In this document: piece after piece, positions 1 to 11,479 of the stretch
How the letters are laid out: each line of letters opens with the position of its first letter
Numbering within the stretch: position 1 is the stretch's first letter
Assembly: GCF_029168945.1 (NCBI RefSeq)
Contig: NC_083602.1
Span: 67,352,600-67,416,599, forward strand
DNA from: Cannabis sativa
Lineage: Eukaryota; Streptophyta; Magnoliopsida; Rosales; Cannabaceae
Direction of reading: 5' to 3'
DNA length: 64,000 nucleotides
Notes under the pieces: model-generated
What the model saw: the letters and a program-made list of their open reading frames with translations, nothing else
Told to the model about the DNA's origin: nothing
Databases searched by the model: none
Made by a program: the position numbers and the translations under genes

Positions 1-1285
1 AGTTAGTATAATTTTATGTAATATTAATCTTTAAACAATTCCCCGGCAACGGCGCCAAAAACTTGTTACGAATTTTATGTTTATTACGCAAGTGTACGCA
101 ATCAAGTAGTATCTCACGCAAGTGAGGTCGAACCACAGGGAATTGGATTAAGTACTACTAAACTATACTTATGATTCTATTTGGTAAAATAATAAGTTTG
201 CAATTTGAAAGTAAATAACTCAGAAAATTAAAGAGAAAATAAACGAAGATTAATCAAGATGAGAGATTAGGGAGGTGAATCCTGTTGTTAAGCTACCAAT
301 GTTAATACCTAATTGCTATCCTTATTTCAATGTGAATGACAGATTATAAATTAACCTAACTCTTTTCAGATCTTTTAGGTTCTAAATAACGTATTCTCTA
401 ATTAACTTCTTAATTAAATCAACACAAAATCAGCATTAAGCAATAATCTATTAGTCACTGAGGCTATGTAAATACTTTCGTTTCACATCAAAACCTAGAC
501 TATCCAAATTTTAGCATTCTCAATTCTCACTTTTCAGATTTCGAATTGAGATCATTAAACATGTAAAAGGTGATCAAGCTTGCACATGGAATTAAACACA
601 AATAAAGATAGTATTCATACATAAGATGAATGAATGGCAATTATTTATTAACTAGGCATAAACTTAAACAACAATCATCATCCTCCCTTATTGGGAAATT
701 TAGTTCATAATAACTCTAAAAACATCCATGATTAATTCAGAAACAAAAACAAACATAAAGAAGAATTTAAGGGTAAAAGAAAGAAACTAGAAGGTGATAT
801 CGCTCCGGGTCTTCAAGATAGCTTCCTCTCCACTTGCATCCACTATTTAGGTCTATTTCTACTTACTTTGACCTTCAGTGTCGTATTCCTTATATAGGGA
901 TGAGAAGTGTGCCTCCAATTTGAGAAAAAAACCAAAATTAGGTCAAATCTGCGATTTCCGTACCAAGTCGCGACTAGCATTAAGCTGGTCGCAACTACAG
1001 GCAAAACTCGAAAAATCGAGTTTCTGCCAATTCTCGAAGTCGCGACCAGGAAAAAGGGTCGCGACCTGACTCTATGGAGGTCGCGACTACTGATGCGTCT
1101 GGAGCTGAATTTTCCAATTTTTTCCAAGTTTGTCCCAGTTTTTTGCCATTTGACTGAATTCGAACTTTAACACCTCGGGAACCTGAAATGATGAAAATCA
1201 AGCGTAAAACTGCTCCAAAAGACACCAATAGACGAGATAATGCTAACTTTAAAGACCCGAAACATAGGCTAATTATAACCTAACA
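1..1285 (-). mobile_element. Ty3/gypsy LTR retrotransposon, 5' end (Athila/Tat-like)
   Basis: The LTR spans 64-1285 (1,222 bp) and is bounded by the inverted ends TGTTA and TAACA. Just left of it, at 40-57, lies a perfect tRNA-Asp-type primer site on the minus strand. The element is therefore read right to left and its body continues off the left edge. The base right after the LTR is LINE ORF2 sequence, so this element inserted into the LINE. The expected 5-bp target duplication on this side would be ATTGT (1286-1290); its partner lies outside the window. A tRNA-Asp primer site and an LTR of this length are typical of the Athila/Tat branch (family knowledge). No coding sequence is present in the visible part, and short open frames inside the LTR are not genes. 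The LTR carries a cluster of GTCGCGAC palindromes at 967-1087. Confidence 0.85.
40..57 (-). other. Primer-binding site, tRNA-Asp type
   Basis: On the minus strand the 18 bases read TGGCGCCGTTGCCGGGGA, the complement of the 3' end of plant tRNA-Asp. It lies 6 bases from the LTR end at 64, the usual PBS spacing, and it fixes the orientation of the element. Confidence 0.88.
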
Positions 1286-4136
1286 ATTGTACATTTTGTA
1301 ACCTGCAGTAATCATATATTTATTATTGATAAAGGTAGCATGATCAATTCAGTTTTTGAGCTCATTCTTGAGTTCAACTAACTTCCTCCAATACCAGCTG
1401 CTTTGGAGAGGGGCTTTGTATCCCCACCATTCTTCATTTTTGATGTAGACACTATGGGCCCATTTGACCCACAGGTTGTCTTTTTTTGTTGCAATTGACC
1501 AGATGTTCTTAATTAAAGCAGCTTTGTTCCAATCAGCTATACTCAAGAAGCCGATCCCTCCTGCTGACTTTGGCTTACAAATCTTAGCCCAAGCAATGTT
1601 TCCTAGCCCAACCATTTGACTTGCACCTTTCCATATGTAACTTCTACATATACCCTCTATTTCCTGAACTACCTTTGTTGGAAGAAGCAGTATTTGGCTT
1701 CAGTAAGTATTTATGGTCATAAGAACAGAACTAATCAACACACTTCTCCCTGCGAAGGACAGATTCCGAGAACTCCATGTTTTAATTCTTCCAGTCATCT
1801 TTTCAACAAGGATCTTGCACTCTACTGCTGAAATTTTCTTGGAACATATAGGAATTCCAAGATACTTGAAAGGAACCTCTTGCTTAGTGAAACCCAAGAC
1901 ATTAACTACTCTTTGGATCTCTTTCTCCTCCATGCCACTACAATAGATTGCCGATTTGCTATTATTAGGAAGCAAACCAGAAGTTTGAAAAAACAGCTTC
2001 AAACCCTGTAGCATGAGATGAATACTACTGAAGTCACCCTTACAAAATAATAACACGTCATCTGCAAAAATCAAATGTGTTAGCTTCATGGATCTGCATC
2101 TTTCATGACATCCAAATTCCTTTTTCTTTCCCACAACTCCCATTATTCTGCTCAAATACTCCATTCCAAGTACAAAAAGAAGCGGGGACATGGGATCTCC
2201 CTGCCTTAGCCCCCTCTTGGCTTCGAAAAAACCATGAAGAGAGCCATTGAAAAGAAGAGAGAACCTCGGGGTAGACACACATTGCAAGATCAATTGTATA
2301 AACTTCTTAGGAAACTACATAGCAATTAGCATCTCCTCTAGAAATCCCCGCTCAAGAGTGTCATATGCTTTTTGAAGGTCTACTTTAATCATACAGTTGG
2401 GCCTTGAATGTTTCCTTCCATAATGCCTTGGCAAATCTTGGCATATCATTATATTATGGGCAATATATCTACCTTGAACGAAACCTCCTTGGTTCTGAGC
2501 AACCAAATCTGGCAATATATTCTTGAGTCTGCTACATATTAACTTGGTAATAATTTTATACAAGACATTACAACAAGCTACGGGGCGAAATTCACTCACT
2601 TTGTTAGGGAATTTGATCTTCGGTATGAGAGTGAGCACTGTTGAGTTCACTTCTTTCAATATCTGCCCCGATTTTAAGACTGATAGGATTGCTTCAGATA
2701 CATCATGGCCAACCAAATCCCAATTATCCTGAAAAAAGGAGCTGCTAAATCCATCCAAACACGGGGCTTTAATCCCTTGGATACTAAAAACTGCTTGTTT
2801 TACCTCCTCTTTTGAAAAATTTCCTTCAAGATAAATGGCCTGCTGACTAGAAACAACCGGACCCAACTCCACCAACTTCTTTTTGACCTCCTTCCCATCT
2901 TGCATTCGGGTTCCTAGCAGCTGCTTATAAAATTTAGTAAAGGCTTCAGTAAATCTCAGCCGGTTCTTCAACTCTTTCCCCTCTCATGTTTTCAATCGAG
3001 AGGATATTATTTCTGGTCCTTCTTTCTCTGATGTACGCATGGAACATTGTAGAATTACTGTCTCCATCTTTCAACCATGATAATTTAGCCTTTTGCTACA
3101 AGAAAGAGCAGTAATTGCTATGTATTTCAACATATTGAGTTCTCGCCATTGCTTCCTGTCGCTGTAGCTCTTCATTGAGGGGATTATTGTGCAGCAAAGA
3201 TTGACACTCAGCCAGCCTTACAGCAGCTTGGATATCAGCTTGTTGTAAATCAGAAAAACCACCTTTGTTCAGCTCTCTAAATACCGGTTTCAATGCCTTG
3301 AGCTTTGACACAACTTGGAACATTGAAGTCCCAACAATCTTTTCCTTCCATTTGTTTTCCAGCAGTGCCTTGTATTGTGGATGAGTACTCCACATCTTGA
3401 AATACTTGAAGGGTTTTCGGCCACTTGGTCTCTCATGATGAATTTTGAGGAGTGCAGGGGTATGATCAAACAACCCTTCATTCGCAAAAAACACTTCAGC
3501 CAATTGAAATCTATCTATCCATTTCTGATTAGCAAGAACTTGATCTATCTTTGAAAAAATTCTATCCGCCCCATCTTGCTTAATACTCCATGTATAATAA
3601 CTCCCGCTGTATTTAACATCTTCTAATTGGCACTGATTCACACATTCAAGGAAAGCATTATTCCCATTATGTCTTACTCGGTCTCTAATTCTCTCTTCTT
3701 TGGCTAGTATGTCATTGAAATCTCCAAATAGGACCCACGGATTAGTCCTAGACATCTCCTTAAGATCCTTCCAAAGACTCTTCCTCCCTTCCTCTCCATT
3801 AAATCCATAAACAAAAGTAGCAAGGAAGGTATGTTTATGATCAGCTGTAGATACTAAAAGATGCACATATTGACTTGCACATCTTAATATACTTACAGTG
3901 AAACTTAGAGGATTCCATGCTATGATGATCCTCCCTCCTTTGTGCCACACTATATTCGATGTGAAACACCAACCTTGAAATATATTTACATATAAGGCTC
4001 CAAGCTTTGGAGCCTTAACTCTCGTCTTGAGGAGACCAACTAAACCAACTCCATTCCTTGAAATGAAGTTCTTCACTGTTTTTTGCTTTTGCGCACTGTT
4101 GATCCCTCAGACGTTCCAAGCAAGGATTTTATCCAT
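1286..4136 (-). pseudogene. LINE ORF2: endonuclease-reverse transcriptase, broken
   Basis: ORF2 begins at an ATG (4136-4134) that overlaps the ORF1 stop by 8 bp. The start reads MDKILAWNV, then a stop (4109-4107) where the family has Arg, then GINSAQKQK. The AP-endonuclease domain (4076-3096) shows GDFNDIL, the KIDQVL segment and the FDHTP motif near its end. A TAG near 3095 and a frameshift near 2960-2990 precede the reverse transcriptase (2960-1700), which keeps the FRPVACCNVLYKIITK block, [20 protein letters not shown] and the catalytic FADDVLLF. In-frame stops lie at 2314-2312 (TAG), 1699-1697 (TGA where the family has Trp) and 1351-1349 (TGA). The zf-RVT-like C-terminal region (1615-1349) contains WWGYKAP and SWYWRKL. 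After the last stop the frame continues (NKYMITAGYKMYN) and is cut by the LTR insertion at 1285. At least four stops and one frameshift make it non-functional. Confidence 0.9.
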
Positions 4137-5058
4137 TAGAAAGAGGAGGCTCTCCCCCTCCTCCTTTGCTATCCAGAATCATCCCTACTTGTTCTTCAAT
4201 CTCCTTCTCTTCCCTTAAATCTGTAGTTGTTTCTAATTCATCAAGAGCTTGATAAAAATTAGACATTTCAGTATTCTTCCCAGGTTCCTTACTCTTGACT
4301 TTCCAACCATTTGTGACCACTTGGAAACCATCAGCCTCTGTTTTCAGTTTAGCCTCTATTTTCCGATTATCCTTTTTAACCACCCACTCATGTTGCTTAC
4401 CCTCCTTCCTTTGACACTCACTCATGGAATGCCCCATTCCTTTACAATGGGAGCAAATGGTAGGTTTCCATTCATAAGTGACCACCACTGATACATTGGA
4501 TCCAAACTCATCTTCAAAGTAAATCAAATCTGGGAACTCTTGTTGTACAGAGACTTCAATTAGTACTCTTGGATAGCTTAGTTTGTCCCTCTCCTTTGTA
4601 ACATCCTCCACCATAATCGGAACACCTAGCTGTCCAACTATCTCGAACAACGACTTCTTCCCCCAATATTTCAGTTCTAGATCATCCAATTGAATCCAAA
4701 TGGGAACATTGCTTGTGTCTTCCTTTTTAAAATTTGTATTGGGATCCCAAGGCTTCATTATAACCGGCCTTTTGTTGAAAAAAGTATAACCCCCATTGAG
4801 TATATCATCTCTATCCTGAACATTATGAAACCGAATTAAGAAAATCCCATATGACAACATTCCAACCTTATCTATTTTTTCCTTCCATAACCTCCTTACA
4901 AATCCATCTATCACATTCAGAGGAGGGTTTGCTCCCAAAACATAGCAAACTAGAGCAGAATTCCAAAAAGAAATTTCTTCTTCTATATCTTCAAGAGTAA
5001 TTTTGACCTTATCAACTTTCTTAGACTTATCAAAAGAGGTTTCAAGGTTCCTTACCAC
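4129..5058 (-). pseudogene. LINE ORF1: DUF4283 / CCHC zinc-knuckle protein
   Basis: About 309 codons, open throughout. The N-terminal two-thirds matches the DUF4283 domain of plant LINE ORF1 proteins, with FWNSALVCYVLGANPPLNVI, the RRLWKEKIDKVGMLSYGIF block and RPVIMKPWDP. It is followed by YEWKPTICSHCKGMGHSMSEC, whose CSHC...GH....C spacing is a CCHC zinc knuckle near residues 200-214. In plant L1-type LINEs this protein binds the element RNA and forms the ribonucleoprotein (family knowledge). The frame has no ATG at its left-hand limit; it opens at a GTG and continues upstream without an obvious Met, so the original start is probably mutated. It overlaps ORF2 by 8 bp. I call it a pseudogene because the start is lost and the element is dead. 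Confidence 0.82.
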
Positions 5059-5214
5059 ATTATCAGATCGGAGAACGGGGAGGAGAAACTTGCAATCCCT
5101 TTCACAGTGAATCAGAGCAAGCTTGATTTGCAGCTAAGAAAAAATTGAAATCAGCCTTGATGCTTTCCTGCTTCTTGATCAGCTCCAGTGATGATTTTGG
5201 CGAAAGGCACTCCT

Positions 5215-6119
5215 GACTGGACCCATATTGACAGTAGAAAAGATATCATAAACTTATCGTTATATATTTTCTAAGTCAATGTCACTTAGTTGATCTTAGA
5301 TCAATTGATCTCAATCCTGAGATTGTTAAGCTTTAGCCTAATTGTAGTATTAAAGTTTTTTAACTTGTTCGTTACCAACTTACCTGTTGGACTAGCCCAT
5401 ACTTAACTCTTAGGAACTCGCTAGTACAATTGAGTGGGAACGTTAACCATAGATAGGGAATCTATATATAGTTTCTATAACTATTTAGAAGTAAAACGAT
5501 AATTTTTTTAGATCTTTGCCAAACAAAATAAATGGAAGAGCTCTTATTTTAGTATTTATATTAGTTACCTAAAATATTATTTATAAGAAGTAAGTGTTTT
5601 AAGGATAAAATACGTTGATAGGTAAAATGATAAATTTGTTCGTTCGATGTAAATCAACTATAGAGGATCAATGATTATTTAAATCGAAACAATGGATAAT
5701 TCATAGCGTATCAATATTAGATATATAGAGCGTTCTATGTATCAAGAGTCTAATTTCAAATTTACAGTGGAGTCGGGAGGAATTAATAAGTTAAAAAATT
5801 TACTCGGTAAATTTTAGATCTACTTATTTAGAGCATTATTTCATAGACTCATGGTCCCCATATTATCTGTAATAATATCACCTTGTAGACTCAATTAATT
5901 GATTTAATAAATTAATTAGATTTCGAGAATAGATTATGTCTTATTTGAGAATTTTCACTTAGTTTGTGCCATTTTGAGAAGAAGAGATAAATAAAAGATT
6001 ATGTATTAATTAAGACACTTTCTGAGTCTAAATTTATAAATATATTTAAATTATAATTGTGTTTGATGATTATTAAAATAAAAAATAGTATTAAATTAAT
6101 AAATGTGATAAATGGTAAA
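5215..6119 (+). repeat. Diverged relic of the copia A/B LTR, inverted
   Basis: Read on the plus strand, this stretch aligns block by block with the reverse complement of the 1.9-kb LTRs at 16710-18604 and elsewhere. Shared blocks in the same order include AAGTCAATRTC, TTGATCYTAGATCAA, CAATTGAGTGGGA, GTTTTAAGGATAAAATAC, CATGGTCCCC and GAATTTTCACT. It covers roughly the middle 800-900 bp of that LTR. The left side is cut by the LINE 5' end and the right side by the start of the next gypsy LTR. Divergence is far higher than between copies A and B, so it is an older member or a sister family. It contains no coding sequence. Confidence 0.72.
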
Positions 6120-8215
6120 TGTAATATTCTGGAAATATAATTCTAATTAATGAAGCATATTATATGAAATATCAAGTAATATGTGTATTAGGAGAATAGA
6201 TGAGTAAGACTATAATTTTACTTGGTTAATTATGATAAGCTAGGTTTATTATTACAAATAGGTAAATTAAGATTAATTTATTAATTACAGATATTATATT
6301 AGATTATGTATGTAATATTTGTATCATATGAAATAAAATATTTTTAGGCTCAGCAAAAGTGAAAAGTCAATTGGTTGGCCAGAAATATCACGACAATATT
6401 AGTGTGTAATGTTGTGTTACCAAGAGGTTTTAATTGATAATAGAAATTATGGGGTTAAGTGGGTTATTTATCAATGATCGATTTACCCATGGGGTTTAGT
6501 TAAGTGTTATGTTGTTGTGAGGGCAAAATGGTACATTGCCAATTTTTAATTAAATAAATTTTTTATGTAAATTCTTTTGTTATTATCCTATTATTTTAAA
6601 ATGAATTTTTTTGTTGAAGCTTTTATACACAAATTATATACATATGTCTATCTCCATTCACTCTCCCTCTCTTGTTTGGTTGAACCAAAAGACCAAAGAA
6701 ATCCAAAATTTCTCACCAATTCTTTTCAAATCTTGCTGTATAATCAAGCCTAGGAGCTGTACAAGATTTGGGATAAGTTTCCTTAGTATTCCTTTTGGTT
6801 TTAGTAAGTTGAAAATATGTTTTTGAAGTGGTTTTTAAGTTTATGTTTCTATTGTGATATTTGAGATAGGAGAGGGTTTTCCTTCTGTTTTGAGTTTGAA
6901 ATGATGCTTGTTTTAGGGGATTAGGTTGTTATGTTGTTTTGGAGAGTGGAGTTAGAGCTTTTGAGCTCAAAGGTTAACTCTCCCATGGTGATTTTGTGAT
7001 TTTTGTATATTTATATGTTTTAGGTTGTCGAGCAAGTTTAGTTTGAGTATTTGAATTGTCCTAGAGGTATAAATCAGGTTTGGAGCAAGAAGGGTAAGAT
7101 TTGAGTTTGGAAAAAACTCAAATTTTGGTTTTCAGGTGCAAACCACTTAACTAGAGGAATCTGGTTACCATGATGGTCTGGTATGCACCTTAAAATCTGG
7201 TTCACCTTTTCGAATTCAGTTACCCGTATGATGCCAGTTTTTGGTGCCTTAGTTATTATGTTTTCTTGATATTTGGGCTATTGCCACATTTTTTATCGAT
7301 AAGGAAACCTCTAGTTTTGAGCTTAAGTCCCATAACAGATTAAAATGAGTTATTTACTGATTAACTGCTATTGTGACATAGGGCCCCAAATTGTCAAGTG
7401 ATTTCTACTCACGTTGATCGACACTTATGAATTTTAATTAAAGGTAAAAAGAAAGTACAATTGTACCTCAAAATATTATAAATGTTATAGGGTAATTACA
7501 ATTTACTAGGAAGAGTTATTACTTTGTTTTGAAACTGTTGTTAGGTTTCATATATATTGGTTGTCTCATTAGGAAATGGTATTGAAATTTGTTGTCCCAT
7601 TTGGCAACGGTATTGGAATTGATTGTCTCATTAGGCAATAGTATTAGAGTTGATTGTCTGTTTTATTAGGCAGCAGACAATAATGGTTACTTTATAAAGT
7701 AATAATATTAGTTTGTCTTATTAGATAAATATTTGATATTAATAATTGTTTACAATGTGTTGTGTGTTTTCATGTTCATGGAGTAAAGTATGTCTTTACT
7801 TGATTGTATTTGTTTGTATTTTTATGTTACTTTTCTTGTTGAGTCTTTGTGGCTCATGGGTGCTTTGGGGTGCAGATAAGGGCAAGAACAAGATAGGTTA
7901 GCCATGAGTCTGAGGTCTTCCCTGACAAATGTACATATCAGCTTATACGACTACCAATGCCGAGTTTTCAAGATTTAATATTATGGCGCTTTTGAGTTGC
8001 AAGGTGTATTTGATATAACATCGTATGACAACTTTTGTAAAATTTTAAAGGGGATTCCCAAAGCTAATAATTTATAATGCCATGATTTTTTTTTTATATA
8101 TTTTGAATAATTAGTAAAGTTTTTAATTATCAATATTTATCTAAACCGTTAATTTTTTATTATAAACTAATTTATAAAAGCACACACATGGTGTCCCTAT
8201 GGTTAGGGTTTTACA
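6120..8215 (+). repeat. 5' LTR of the chromovirus-like element
   Basis: The right end is set by TTTTACA followed by the primer site at 8219. The left end is placed at TGTAATATTCTGG (6120), where homology to the copia LTR relic stops; this start is inferred, since no second LTR is present for comparison. The interior is AT-rich with no gene. A short open frame at 6611-6826 has no recognisable content. Confidence 0.55.
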
Positions 8216-8218
8216 GCA

Positions 8219-8230
8219 TGGTATCAAAGT
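8219..8230 (+). other. Degenerate primer-binding site, tRNA-iMet type
   Basis: The sequence is TGGTATCAAAGT against the family form TGGTATCAGAGC, two mismatches, directly after the LTR end TTACA. It supports plus-strand orientation of the element. Confidence 0.7.
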
Positions 8231-9385
8231 GACCAAAATTTTAAAGTTTGTAAAGACTGACTGAATATGTACATTTGTTGCAAAGACAAGTTTGACTCAT
8301 GATATAGTAAGTGTTATTTGTTTTCATGCAATATGTGATTACTTTAAAAGCATAAGTTAAGTTTTGTTTTGTAGTATGCCATGACTATATGTGTTAATAG
8401 AAAAATATGATATAAGTATGTTTTTAATAATTAAGTAATGTATAAGAGGAAATGCTTATTAGAATTATTATTTTAGGCGAGAGTTTCGATCAGTGTAAGC
8501 TAAGGATTGCAGGGTATTTAGAAATGCCTGTAAGGCGATAGGATAGACATAATTTAGAAATCTTTGACTTATAGGGATAATTGAAAGCATGAGAATCCTC
8601 CACTACCATAGAATTAGAAAATGATGTATGCTGCCATGCAAAGGACTATTCAACAGTATGGTGAGTAGATAGGAGAAATGATAGAGCAGAAGGCTCGACC
8701 TGCTAATGTCCCTATCCCTCTAGCACCTTATGTTGTGCTGTTTGATGTGGGAATACCGTTTGAAGCTTTTGTATGAGCGTTTCATGAAGTAGAATCCTCT
8801 TATTTTTTAGGGTCACCCTGATCCACTTAAAGCGGAATAGTTGATGAGTATAGTTCCTCACGTCCTTGATTTTTGTGGGTTGAAAGTAATGATTAAGTTG
8901 GTTGTGCTATCTTTAAGATATATGAGATGTTGGTATATGGTTGAGATTATGTCCAGGGTCATGATTTGGATATTAAGACCTGAGATACATTATGGTCACT
9001 GTTTAATGAGAAGTACTACAATGAGTACATTAGTGTTGTTAAGCAAAGGGTTTTATACAATTGATCCAATGTAACATGATAATGATTGAGTATGTCACTA
9101 AGTTTGACCAACTAGCTAAATTTGCAACCAAAGAGGTGGCCACTAAATCCTCAAGAAAGAAAAAGGTTCATTGGGGGGTTTAGAGGAGCATATAGCTTGA
9201 GATGTGATTGTGACGACTAATCAACTTGGGATTGTACAGTTGTATGCTCAAGTTGTAGAGTTGGCTATTATTTCTAAAGGAGTTGAGGATCAAATACAAA
9301 AGAAGAGTAATCTGAGAAGAGATTCATGGAAGCCACCTTCTAGTACCGGTTTGAGTAGGGACTTTGACCCCAGTGATCAAAAAAG

Positions 9386-11313
9386 CACTACTACAATTGA
9401 AGCTTTTAGTGACACTATTTAGTGACCGGCACTTTTTTGCGCGTCACTGAAGAGTTAGGAATCATTTTTAGTGACACACATAATTAGACTCTAAATTTTT
9501 GTTATTAGTCTCTTGTAAAGTGGGTCACTAAAAATTTGAAGTGTCACTAAATAGTAATACCTATAATTTTCTAATTTTTTTTTTTTGTATTAAAAATGCC
9601 AACCTATAGAGTCATGCCAAGAGTGACTGGGAAAGTGTGTCCCAACCCTCCTGGCACGTCACTATAGGTGTTTTTAAAGAGGATATAGTGACACACTATG
9701 CATGTTGGGATATATTTACTCTGTCACAATTAGCGTGTCACTATAGATTAATAAAAAAGCAATATATACACTTTTAAAAAAAATAATAGTGGCTGGTTCC
9801 CAAAAAAAAAAGTAAAAAAAAATAACACATAAAAAAAAAATTAAATTAATGTTGTATATCCCAATAAGTTCCAATGCTTATTTACTTTTTTTCTAAAAAT
9901 AAATAAATAAATAAATATTTTATTCAAAATAAATAAATAAATAAATATACAAATATCAACCCTTATCTCTTTCCCCTCCCTCTCTTAAACACAGAAAAAA
10001 AAAACCCTAAAGTTTCTAACAACCAACATCTCAGCCTCTCTCTGTTTTTGCACCACAGCCACGACCTCTCACCCTCTCTCTATTTTCTCAACGAAGCCAT
10101 GACCCCGGCCTTCTCTCTTGCTCGACTTCTCACCATCTCTTTATTTTTGCACAGAAGCCACAGATCCATTTGCCTCCATTCCAAAATGCCCCGACCTTCT
10201 CTCTCCCTCATCTTTCACTCTCTCTCTCTGTCAGTTTTGCTCAGTTTGACGGGCTACCTCCGCCATCGTGAACCCAAACAGGGAGGCGCGGCTCCCGGAC
10301 GTGGTTCTGCCGCCAAACAGGGAAGTTGGAAAGAGCGGCAACCTTGAGGAATACGTGCATTCGTATCCAGTTTTGTCGAAAGCCAGCACGTTTTCATCTA
10401 TTGGTGATGATGTCGATGCTAGCGTGGATGTTGGTTCTACTTCAACATTTCCCCTATTGATTTTGCGGTAATGTCGATTCCATGATTGTGAAATATGAAC
10501 AAGTAAAAGAAATTGTTATCATTTTGATATTTTATTTAATTTTATATTGGTATGAAATGTGAAGAGTTTTATTAATTTAAATTATTAGTCATCCTCTGTT
10601 CTATGTTTCTGTGTGTGTATGCAGGTGGACGAAAAAAGTTTTGGGTGATCTAGACCTTCGACAGGGCTTCGCATTTAACGGGGATTTAGATTGGGCTCGT
10701 GTTCGATCTAGACTATTCATGTTTAGGAAATGAGTAATTTTTTTTTTTCAGAAATGTATTTTGTATTTGGGTTTGAGTTGTAACTTTAATTTTATTTATT
10801 ATTTTTTGTGTTTGAAGTGTTGATATAAGTGTTATTTTGGTTGGGTTCATACAGTACATTTGGATTCTTTGTATGAAAAAAGATTAGTATTGGTAAAAAA
10901 ATTGTTCATTTGTAAGCTCTGGTGATTTTGGAAAAATGATTAATATAAAATATTATTTACTTAATTAAAATTATTATTATTATATTTAATTGTATTTGTA
11001 TATAATTAATATAAATTATTATCTATAATATATAAAATTTAAATTAAAATAATTAAATATTATTTTTTGTAAAAAATATTTACTGTAGTGGCATTTTTTG
11101 TGTGTCACTATATCTTTTTGAGTCTGACAAAACCTGACTCTATACAACTATAGTGACACGCAAAAAATGAATGTAAAAGGGTTTAGTGACACCTGTGAAG
11201 TGTCACTAAAAACTGTCTTTCCAGTCACCTTCATTAGTGACGCGCATTGAAGTGTCACTATATAGTTTTAAAGTCACTCAATGTGTGTCACTAAAACCCA
11301 ATTTCTAGTAGTG
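9386..11313. mobile_element. Non-autonomous CACTA (En/Spm) transposon, 1,928 bp
   Basis: The ends are CACTACTACAATTG on the left and CCAATTTCTAGTAGTG on the right, so the inverted ends both read CACTACTA outward-in. The flanking bases are AAG on both sides (9383-9385 and 11314-11316), the 3-bp duplication expected for CACTA elements. Both ~350-bp ends contain many copies of GTGTCACTA or its complement, the usual subterminal transposase-binding repeats. No transposase is encoded, so it depends on an autonomous relative. It lies inside gypsy gag, and removing it plus one AAG restores the gag alignment. The middle (about 9980-10733) is more GC-rich and gene-like and is described separately. The remaining ~350 bp to the right (10740-11090) is AT-rich filler. 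Confidence 0.93.
9980..10733 (+). pseudogene. Gene-like segment carried inside the CACTA element
   Basis: This stretch has the look of a plant gene 5' end: a CT-rich leader with an AAACCCTAA motif near 10000, then coding-like GC-richer sequence. One frame runs to 10467 and is followed by a GT donor (10468). After an AT-rich interval a pyrimidine-rich tract and CAG acceptor (10624) lead into exon 10625-10733, which keeps the same frame and ends at TGA (10731-10733). The spliced product would end in FPLLILRWTKKVLGDLDL and finish with RSRLFMFRK. The first exon has no in-frame ATG downstream of a stop near 10250. An overlapping frame has an ATG near 10099 (about 83 codons). I do not recognise the protein. 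It is probably a captured host-gene fragment, but it could be a degenerate transposon exon. Confidence 0.5.
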
Positions 11314-11479
11314 AAGGAAACCAAACAACCTTCTAGCTATGAGTCCTAACGAGAAGTTCCAAGGTAATGAAGGTTTCTGTCTAGGCAGAATAAGAATCGA
11401 CAGACTTACTCGGAATGTTTGAGCTACAAAAGGTGCTATTTGGGAAATGTTGAGCTCGATACACTTTCCATAGTTGAAT

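Larger units (their letters stand above)
1286..5214 (-). mobile_element. L1-type LINE, interrupted and decayed
   Basis: A non-LTR retrotransposon on the minus strand with a two-ORF layout: ORF1 (DUF4283/zinc-knuckle) at 4129-5058, and ORF2 (endonuclease, reverse transcriptase, zf-RVT region) from 4136 down to 1286. The 5' end is near 5214, where sequence homologous to an LTR relic begins. The 3' part is missing because the gypsy element at 1-1285 sits inside ORF2; the frame is still recognisable up to the insertion point. Several nonsense changes make it inactive. No poly(A) tail is visible because the 3' end lies outside the window. Confidence 0.9.
8520..11460 (+). pseudogene. gypsy gag remnant, split by a CACTA transposon
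   Basis: Across several frames one can read pieces of a retrotransposon Gag: ESSYFLGSP near 8790, LWSLFNEKYYNEYISVVKQR near 8990-9050, and MIEYVTKFDQLAKFA near 9085-9125. These match the central Gag blocks of Ty3/gypsy elements (W..F...YYN, then EY...F..LA.FA). The frame continues as SRDFDPSDQK to 9385, stops at the CACTA insertion and resumes after 11316 with AMSPNEKFQGNEG. A weak Cys-rich trace near 11410-11450 may be the old zinc knuckle. Numerous stops make it a pseudogene. Confidence 0.68.

Noticed and set aside
10048..10347. A 99-codon frame in the CACTA cargo as an independent gene
   Set aside because: It starts without an ATG, is rich in Ser/Leu from the CT-rich leader, and overlaps the frame that splices cleanly to 10625.
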